A stretch of DNA of 11,370 bases, taken from contig DDSO01000109.1 in assembly GCA_002343425.1 (NCBI GenBank), positions 58,201 through 69,570 of the forward strand, written 5' to 3'. The position numbers and the translations under genes are program-made. Origin of the DNA: Brevundimonas sp. UBA2388. Lineage in GTDB: Bacteria; Pseudomonadota; Alphaproteobacteria; Caulobacterales; Caulobacteraceae. Positions 7,306 to 11,370 of this stretch are shown piece after piece; within the stretch, counting starts at the first letter, position 1, and each line of letters starts with the position of its first letter. Below the pieces are notes generated by a model. That model was not told the DNA's origin. It saw only the letters and a program-made list of their open reading frames with translations, and made no database searches.

Positions 7306-7490
7306 GATTGCGAGACTCCTGTGGACGGCCCGGGGCGCCAGTGGGGGGCGATACGGGCCGAAGCGTGCGTCATTTCCTATAGCGGCGACTAAGGCGGGCC
7401 GCGAGCGGGGACAGAGGTGGACGGGGCGCCATGCGGTGGCGTCTTTCATCCCAAGGCTGGCAGCGGCCGCCGATCCGCCTGTGGAGATCC

Positions 7491-7505
7491 TTAACGAGAC
7501 GTTAA
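7491..7505. promoter_or_regulatory. CtrA binding site, perfect TTAA-N7-TTAA
   Basis: The bases are TTAA, seven spacer bases (CGAGACG), then TTAA, the full consensus for the response regulator CtrA. TTAA is rare in DNA of this composition, and the box lies in the expected origin position about 285 bases before hemE. CtrA is expected to repress replication initiation here and to affect neighbouring transcription. Confidence 0.85.
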
Positions 7506-7551
7506 CGGCGCCCAGCCGGAGCCTTCCTTCCTTGCCCTTCCCGCCCCGCTG

Positions 7552-7566
7552 TTAAGGCCTCGTTAG
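7552..7566. promoter_or_regulatory. CtrA binding site, TTAA-N7-TTAG
   Basis: This box reads TTAA, GGCCTCG, then TTAG: one base off the TTAA-N7-TTAA consensus. It begins 61 bases after the first box, in the same region. A DnaA-box-like TTATCCCCG starts four bases after it, so CtrA and DnaA could compete here. Confidence 0.7.
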
Positions 7567-7569
7567 GAT

Positions 7570-7578
7570 TTATCCCCG
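7570..7578 (+). promoter_or_regulatory. DnaA-box-like 9-mer
   Basis: TTATCCCCG agrees with the general DnaA box TTATNCACA at seven of nine positions. Other candidates on the opposite strand are TGTGGAGAT at 7480-7488 (seven of nine against TGTGNATAA) and TGTGGACGG at 7320-7328 (six of nine). A related GGTGGACGG is at 7416-7424. No perfect box occurs in the gap, which fits the weak or divergent boxes known at the Caulobacter origin. Confidence 0.4.
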
Positions 7579-7630
7579 CTTTCACCAGCCCGGTTGAGGG
7601 CCACCCCGGCGACTGTGACTGTTTGCGGAA

Positions 7631-7650
7631 AACCGGTCCGGAACCGGTCC
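7631..7650. repeat. Direct repeat AACCGGTCC x2 at 11-bp spacing
   Basis: AACCGGTCC occurs at 7631-7639 and 7642-7650, start to start 11 bp, about one helical turn, so both copies face the same side of the DNA. Each copy contains the palindrome ACCGGT. This looks like a protein-binding pair inside the proposed origin / hemE upstream region; the protein is unknown. Confidence 0.6.
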
Positions 7651-7701
7651 AAACCCTCCGTTTGTCCCCGTCTTCCCCGGTCCTGCCTTCTACTTCCAAA
7701 C

Positions 7702-7721
7702 CTCAAGACTCTTTTCTTGAG
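7702..7721. repeat. Perfect inverted repeat in the AT-rich island
   Basis: CTCAAGA (7702-7708) and TCTTGAG (7715-7721) form a perfect 7-bp inverted repeat around six bases. A GANTC site (GACTC, 7707-7711) bridges the left arm and the spacer. The surrounding 40 bases (7691-7730) are about 60% A+T, much above the local level, so this may be an unwinding element or an operator for hemE. It has no T run and no gene end beside it, so a terminator role is unlikely. Confidence 0.5.
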
Positions 7722-7769
7722 AAGGATTGGAAGGGTGCGACACGGGACGGGGTTGAGCCGAACCCGGCC

Positions 7770-7786
7770 CCCCGGTAGGACCGGGG
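7770..7786 (+). promoter_or_regulatory. Hairpin with hemE ribosome-binding site in its loop
   Basis: CCCCGG (7770-7775) can pair with CCGGGG (7781-7786) around TAGGA. The AGGA in the loop (7777-7780) is the only Shine-Dalgarno-like sequence before hemE, ten bases from its ATG. A smaller GGGTT/AACCC hairpin (7750-7754 with 7761-7765) precedes it. RNA structure here could limit ribosome access. Confidence 0.4.
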
Positions 7787-7790
7787 TCAG

Positions 7791-8837
7791 ATGACCTCCT
7801 CCCCCGATACGCCCCTGTTGCTCAAGGTTCTCGCCGGCGAGGCGACGCCCCGACCGCCCGTATGGTTCATGCGTCAGGCCGGGCGCTACCTGCCGGAGTA
7901 CCGGGCTCTGCGGGCGACGACGCCGGACTTCATCTCCTTCTGCCTCGATCACGAGAAGGCCGCCGAGGCGACCCTGCAGCCGATGCGACGGTTCGGCTTC
8001 GACGCCGCCATCGTCTTCGCGGACATCCTGCTGATCCCGCAGGCCCTGGGCCAGGAGGTCTGGTTCGAGGCCGGCGAAGGGCCGCGGCTCGGCGCCTTGC
8101 CGCCCGTCGAGGGCATGCATGACCTCACCGCAGGGGCCGGCGAGGCCCTGAAACAGGTCGGCCAGACACTGTCGCTGGTGCGGTCGCAACTGGAGCCTGA
8201 GCGGGCCTTGATCGGGTTCGCCGGCGCGCCCTGGACCGTGGCCACCTATATGCTCGACGGCGCGGCCCGGACCATCGGCAAGGGCGAACGGGCACAGGCC
8301 CGGACCTACGCCTATGCGGAACCTGAGAAGGTCGCGGCCCTGCTCGACGTTCTGGTTGAGGCCACGGCGCATTATCTGAAGATGCAGGCCGACGCCGGCG
8401 CGCAGGTGCTGAAGATCTTTGAGAGTTGGGCTGAGGGACTGCCTGACGATCTGTTCGAAAGTCTGGTCCTGCGTCCACACCAGACACTGGTGCGCCGGGT
8501 TCGCGAACTGGGCGTCACCACCCCCCTGATCGGCTTCCCGCGCGGTTCAGCCGCTCTGGCGGAGCGCTACGCTGCCGAGGTGGACGTCCAGGCCGTGGCG
8601 CTCGACACCGCCTGTCCGCTCGAGGTCGGCAGACGCGTCCAGGCGATCAAGCCGATCCAGGGGGCGCTCGACCCCCTGCTGTTGCGCGCCGGGGGGCCGA
8701 TTCTGGACCGCCGCGTCGATCAGCTGCTGGAGGCCTGGGGGCAGGGGCCGTGGATCTTCAACCTCGGCCACGGCATCCTGCCGGACGTGCCGGTCGCCCA
8801 TGTCGAACAGGTGCTGAAACGGATCGGTGCGCAATGA
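7791..8837 (+). CDS. hemE: Uroporphyrinogen decarboxylase
   Basis: The cytosolic, cofactor-free enzyme removes four acetate carboxyls from uroporphyrinogen III to give coproporphyrinogen III. The 348-residue product has RQAGRYLPEYR with Arg28 and Arg32, FADIL with Asp78, GFAGAPWTVATYM with Tyr153, ESWAEG with Ser212, GFPRG (248-252) and NLGHGI with His327. These match the active-site residues of the family (human Arg37, Arg41, Asp86, Tyr164, Ser219, His339). ATG 7791 gives the standard N-terminus, with AGGA ten bases upstream. It is the first gene of hemE-hemH-hemJ, its stop overlapping the hemH start as ATGA. It lies directly beside the proposed origin, as in Caulobacter, where CtrA influences hemE transcription. 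Confidence 0.96.
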   Translation: MTSSPDTPLLLKVLAGEATPRPPVWFMRQAGRYLPEYRALRATTPDFISFCLDHEKAAEATLQPMRRFGFDAAIVFADILLIPQALGQEVWFEAGEGPRLGALPPVEGMHDLTAGAGEALKQVGQTLSLVRSQLEPERALIGFAGAPWTVATYMLDGAARTIGKGERAQARTYAYAEPEKVAALLDVLVEATAHYLKMQADAGAQVLKIFESWAEGLPDDLFESLVLRPHQTLVRRVRELGVTTPLIGFPRGSAALAERYAAEVDVQAVALDTACPLEVGRRVQAIKPIQGALDPLLLRAGGPILDRRVDQLLEAWGQGPWIFNLGHGILPDVPVAHVEQVLKRIGAQ

Positions 8838-9889
8838 CCGGGAGCCCGGGCGGCCGCCGCGTCGCAGTGGTGCTGTTCAATCTCGGCGGGCCCGACGATC
8901 AGGCGTCCGTCAAACCCTTTCTGTTCAACCTGTTCAGCGACCCGGCCATCATCGGCCTGCCCAACCCGTTCCGCGCCGTTCTGGCCCGGTTGATCTCCAG
9001 CCGCCGCGAGACCAGCGCCCAGGCCAACTACGCCCTGATGGGCGGCGGCTCGCCCCTGTTGCCCGAGACCCGCCGTCAGGGCGCCGCGATGGCTGAGGTC
9101 CTGACCGGAATGCTGCCGGGGGACGAGGTCCGCGCCTTCATCGCCATGCGCTACTGGTCGCCCCTGACCGAACAGACGGCGGCCGAGGTGGCGGCCTTCG
9201 CGCCCGACGAGATCGTCCTGCTGCCGCTCTATCCGCAGTTCTCGACCACCACGACACAGTCCTCGCTCAAGGCCTGGCGCGAGGTCTATGCGGGGCCGGG
9301 CGTCAGCCGGACGGTGTGCTGCTATCCCGAGGCGCCAGGCTGGATCGAGGCGCAGGCCGATGGTGTGAGGGCGAAACTGGCCGAGGCCGGCGACCGGCCT
9401 GTCCGCGTCCTGTTCTCGGCCCACGGCATCCCCGAAAGCCTGATCGCGAAGAAGGGGGATCCCTATCAGGAGCAGATCGAATCGACCTGCGCCGCCATCG
9501 CGGTCCGGGCCGGGTTGACGGAAGGTGCCTGGGCGATCTGCTACCAGAGCCGCGTCGGGCCGATGAAATGGCTGGGGCCGTCGACGCCTGACGCCATCGC
9601 CCAGGCCGGTCGGGACGGTGTCGGCGTCGTGGTCGCCCCCGTCGCCTTCGTCTCCGAACATATCGAGACACTGGTCGAGCTGGATATCGAATACGCCGAG
9701 CTGGCGCACGAGCAGGGGGTGACGCCCTATCTGCGCAGCCCCGCGGTCGGCGTGGCCGCCCCCTTCATCCAGACCCTCGCCGATGCCGTGGTTGGGGCCC
9801 TGTCGCGGACGGAAACGGCGCCCTGGGGTCCCGGTTGCCGGGCTGACTGGAAGGCCTGTCCCCGGACGTGCGAGCGGAGGGCGGCATGA
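8834..9889 (+). CDS. hemH: Ferrochelatase, probably with a [2Fe-2S] cluster
   Basis: Ferrochelatase inserts ferrous iron into protoporphyrin IX, the last step of haem synthesis. The 351-residue protein shows VVLFNLGGPDD at the start, MRYWSP (105-110), LPLYPQFSTTTT, SAHGIPESLI with catalytic His197, CYQSRVGPMKWLGPST (236-251) and VSEHIETLVELDIEY with Glu275 and His276. The C-terminus carries Cys335, Cys342 and Cys346 in WGPGCRADWKACPRTC, with internal cysteines at 162, 163, 219 and 236. Three C-terminal cysteines plus one internal is the pattern reported for the [2Fe-2S] ferrochelatases of Caulobacter and some other bacteria. The frame is open upstream to 8750 inside hemE, but ATG 8834 (ATGA overlap with the hemE stop) gives the proper N-terminus. 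Its TGA overlaps the hemJ ATG. Confidence 0.95.
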   Translation: MTGSPGGRRVAVVLFNLGGPDDQASVKPFLFNLFSDPAIIGLPNPFRAVLARLISSRRETSAQANYALMGGGSPLLPETRRQGAAMAEVLTGMLPGDEVRAFIAMRYWSPLTEQTAAEVAAFAPDEIVLLPLYPQFSTTTTQSSLKAWREVYAGPGVSRTVCCYPEAPGWIEAQADGVRAKLAEAGDRPVRVLFSAHGIPESLIAKKGDPYQEQIESTCAAIAVRAGLTEGAWAICYQSRVGPMKWLGPSTPDAIAQAGRDGVGVVVAPVAFVSEHIETLVELDIEYAELAHEQGVTPYLRSPAVGVAAPFIQTLADAVVGALSRTETAPWGPGCRADWKACPRTCERRAA

Positions 9890-10356
9890 CATTCGAGATC
9901 GTGCGCGGTCTGCATATCCTGGCCGTTATCGCCTGGATGGCCGGCATGCTCTTCCTGCCGCGCCTCTATGCCTATGACGCCGAGCAGGCGGACAAGGCCG
10001 AGCCGCTGCGGACGGAGATGCGCGGCCTGCTGCGGACCTGGCAGCATCGCCTGCTGAAGATCATCATCAACCCTTCGATGATCGCCGCCTGGATTTTCGG
10101 TGTCTGGATGATCGGCATCCACATATTCGAATACGGCGCCGGCTGGGGCTTTCTCGCCCAGCCCTGGATGGTCGCCAAACTCGCCGGGGTCGTCGCCCTT
10201 TCGGCCTGGCACGGCTTCCTGGCCGGCGAGCTGAAGCGCATTCAATCCGGGACTTCGGTCCGGACGGGCCGCTTCTGGCGCATGACCAACGAAGTGCCCT
10301 TCGTTATCGCCATCGTGATGGTGCTGTCCGTCACGACCCAGTGGACCTTCGGGTAG
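9886..10356 (+). CDS. hemJ: HemJ-type protoporphyrinogen IX oxidase (integral membrane)
   Basis: HemJ (formerly UPF0093) oxidises protoporphyrinogen IX to protoporphyrin IX and replaces HemG or HemY in most alphaproteobacteria. The 156-residue protein has four predicted membrane segments, about 9-27, 59-80, 95-114 and 136-152. The conserved His10 lies in VRGLHILAVIAWMAGMLFLPRL, and the loop between the first two segments has WQHRLLK with His54. A histidine in the first segment is the haem-binding position in studied homologues. ATG 9886 is preceded by a strong GGAGG five bases upstream and overlaps the hemH stop as ATGA; the in-frame ATG at 9868 is therefore unlikely. Position directly after hemH puts its product (protoporphyrin IX) next to the enzyme that uses it. 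Confidence 0.93.
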   Translation: MTFEIVRGLHILAVIAWMAGMLFLPRLYAYDAEQADKAEPLRTEMRGLLRTWQHRLLKIIINPSMIAAWIFGVWMIGIHIFEYGAGWGFLAQPWMVAKLAGVVALSAWHGFLAGELKRIQSGTSVRTGRFWRMTNEVPFVIAIVMVLSVTTQWTFG

Positions 10357-10563
10357 GCCGCTCAGCTTGACGTAGCCGGCCCCGCGTGGTTTCGCTCAAT
10401 GCGATCGCCCTGCAGGAGTCTGGGGCGGCCCCCTTCTTTGCGACGCCCGCCGATTTCGCCGGGACGACCCGTCGCCCTTCCATCCGGCCGCAAGGCCAGA
10501 CATCGCCAGATTTTCCCGCCCGCGCGACGCCCTGTCTCGCGGCGATGATTATGATTGCACGCC
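10357..10563. other. hemJ-rho intergenic region
   Basis: This 207-bp gap should hold the rho promoter. A TATGAT hexamer (10550-10555) lies eight bases before the rho ATG, and no Shine-Dalgarno sequence is visible between them. A TTGACG at 10367-10372 has no matching -10 at usual spacing. No intrinsic terminator for the hem operon is evident; a small GGCC-GCAA-GGCC hairpin near 10487-10498 has no T run. Confidence 0.5.
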
Positions 10564-11370
10564 ATGACCGATCCCACCGACGCCCCCGAAGCCGAACTGA
10601 CCGCCGAGGCCGAAGCGCCTGAGGTCGGCAATGAGATGGCCGCCGCCGACCTGCCGATGGTCGACCAGGAGTCCGGCGACGAGGATGACGACGGCGAACC
10701 GATCGTCCCCAATGGCCGCATCACCTTGCAGGAGCTGAACGAGAAGACGCCGGAAGACCTGGTCGCCTTCGCCGAAAGCCTCGAGATCGAGAACGCCGGC
10801 AATCTACGCAAACAAGACCTGCTGTTCGCCATCCTCAAGACCCTGGCCGATGAAGAAGTCGAGATCATCGCCGACGGCGTGCTCGAAATCCTGCCGGACG
10901 GCTTCGGCTTCCTGCGCAGTCCGGACGTCAATTATCTTCCGGGTCCGGACGATGTTTACGTCTCGCCGTCGCAGATCCGCCGCTTCGGCCTGCGCTCGGG
11001 CGACACCATCCACGGCGCCGTCCGTGGCCCGCGCGAGGGCGAGCGCTATTTCGCCCTGCTCAAGGTCGACACGATCAATTTCGAGGACCCCGAGACGGTC
11101 AAGACCAAGGTCCTGTTCGACAACCTGACCCCGCTCTATCCCGAAGAGCGGCTGCATATGGAAATCCAGGACCCGACGCTGAAAGACCGCTCGGGCCGGG
11201 TCATCGACATCGTCGCTCCGCTCGGCAAGGGCCAGCGCTGCCTGATCGTCGCCCCGCCGCGCGTCGGCAAGACGGTCATGCTGCAGAACATCGCCAAGTC
11301 GATCGAGAAGAACCACCCCGAGGTCTTCCTGATCGTCCTGCTGATTGACGAACGCCCCGAAGAAGTCACC
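10564..11370 (+). CDS. rho: Transcription termination factor Rho (N-terminal 269 residues, runs off the window)
   Basis: Rho is a hexameric RNA-dependent ATPase and helicase that terminates transcription. The visible part starts with an acidic, low-complexity extension of about 50 residues (including GDEDDDGE). The Rho_N helical domain follows ([20 protein letters not shown], then [17 protein letters not shown]). The cold-shock-like RNA-binding domain has DGFGFLRSP (112-120) and [20 protein letters not shown]. The ATPase domain has Walker A PPRVGKT (231-237) and [10 protein letters not shown] at the window edge. E. coli Rho lacks the acidic extension. The Walker A loop has Val where E. coli has Ala (PPKAGKT). 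ATG 10564 is the first in-frame start giving a sensible protein; Met25 or Met32 are alternatives. In Caulobacter rho lies on the mnmE-gidA-parA side of the origin, matching this placement. Confidence 0.95.
   Translation, partial: MTDPTDAPEAELTAEAEAPEVGNEMAAADLPMVDQESGDEDDDGEPIVPNGRITLQELNEKTPEDLVAFAESLEIENAGNLRKQDLLFAILKTLADEEVEIIADGVLEILPDGFGFLRSPDVNYLPGPDDVYVSPSQIRRFGLRSGDTIHGAVRGPREGERYFALLKVDTINFEDPETVKTKVLFDNLTPLYPEERLHMEIQDPTLKDRSGRVIDIVAPLGKGQRCLIVAPPRVGKTVMLQNIAKSIEKNHPEVFLIVLLIDERPEEVT

Larger units (their letters stand above)
7292..7790. other. Probable chromosomal replication origin (Cori-type) between ppsR and hemE
   Basis: This 499-bp gap is the longest non-coding stretch of the window. 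In Caulobacter crescentus the origin lies between the same two genes. Here the gap contains two CtrA-type boxes (7491-7505, 7552-7566), several DnaA-box-like 9-mers, two GANTC methylation sites (7314-7318, 7707-7711), and a 60% AT island with a perfect inverted repeat (7691-7730). It also holds a helically phased direct repeat (7631-7650) and pyrimidine-rich tracts (about 7519-7550 and 7654-7697). Genes on both sides run away from it, as expected next to an origin. In Caulobacter, CtrA bound to such boxes blocks initiation in swarmer cells and also regulates hemE transcription. No convincing full promoter was found for ppsR or hemE. CTATAG around 7378-7383 could be part of a minus-strand -10. 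Confidence 0.8.

Noticed and set aside
6581..7555. 324-codon plus-strand open frame crossing ppsR and both CtrA boxes
   Set aside because: Antisense to ppsR with no family signature; its last third is non-coding origin DNA.
7563..8480. 305-codon minus-strand open frame running into the origin gap
   Set aside because: Mostly antisense to hemE; its extension into the gap comes from absence of stops in GC-rich DNA and would cover the regulatory elements.
8720..9892. 390-codon minus-strand open frame
   Set aside because: Antisense to hemH, low-complexity Gly/Asp/Arg/Gln translation, no motif.
10367..10372. TTGACG as a rho -35 element
   Set aside because: No -10-like sequence at either Caulobacter (10-14 bases) or E. 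coli (about 17 bases) spacing.
1..11370. CRISPR array, insertion sequence, prophage, toxin-antitoxin or tRNA/rRNA gene
   Set aside because: Looked for regular repeats, transposase motifs, terminal inverted repeats and cloverleaf arms; none seen. The window is conserved housekeeping sequence around an origin, not an accessory island.

Overview
The window is a GC-rich (roughly two-thirds G+C) alphaproteobacterial chromosome segment, most likely from Caulobacteraceae or a close relative in Caulobacterales. Two things point there. The gene order is that of the Caulobacter crescentus replication-origin neighbourhood: ppsR-maf-aroE-coaE-dnaQ and secB on one side, hemE-hemH-hemJ-rho on the other. 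The ppsR/hemE intergenic region also carries full CtrA-type TTAA-N7-TTAA boxes. I cannot choose a genus from sequence alone.

Layout, left to right. (1) 1-675 is the 3' end of a HerA-like (DUF853) ATPase gene, coupled to a small unrecognised gene (672-1145). (2) On the minus strand, a tim44-like gene and a lytic transglycosylase gene (mltA) form a coupled pair ending at 1114, convergent with the unknown gene. (3) secB (+) diverges from that pair and ends at a bidirectional terminator shared with dnaQ. (4) A tight minus-strand operon, ppsR-maf-aroE-coaE-dnaQ, has overlaps of 3-4 bp or gaps of at most 6 bp. (5) 7292-7790 is a non-coding region that looks like the chromosomal origin (Cori-type): two CtrA boxes, degenerate DnaA-box-like sequences, an AT-rich island with a perfect inverted repeat, short direct repeats and GANTC (CcrM) sites. 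(6) On the plus strand, hemE-hemH-hemJ encode late haem-biosynthesis steps and are joined by ATGA overlaps. A 207-bp gap follows, then the first 269 codons of rho.

Genes on both sides of the proposed origin are transcribed away from it, as expected for leading-strand genes. The hem cluster covers uroporphyrinogen decarboxylation, protoporphyrinogen oxidation (HemJ type) and iron insertion. The step between uroporphyrinogen decarboxylation and HemJ (HemF/HemN) is not encoded here. The ppsR operon mixes central-metabolism control, nucleotide sanitation, shikimate and CoA synthesis, and replication proofreading.

Most of the window is conserved housekeeping DNA. The parts worth a second look are the fine structure of the origin, a five-codon upstream ORF in front of ppsR, a hairpin holding the hemE ribosome-binding site, a possibly leaderless rho, and the small unknown gene at 672-1145.
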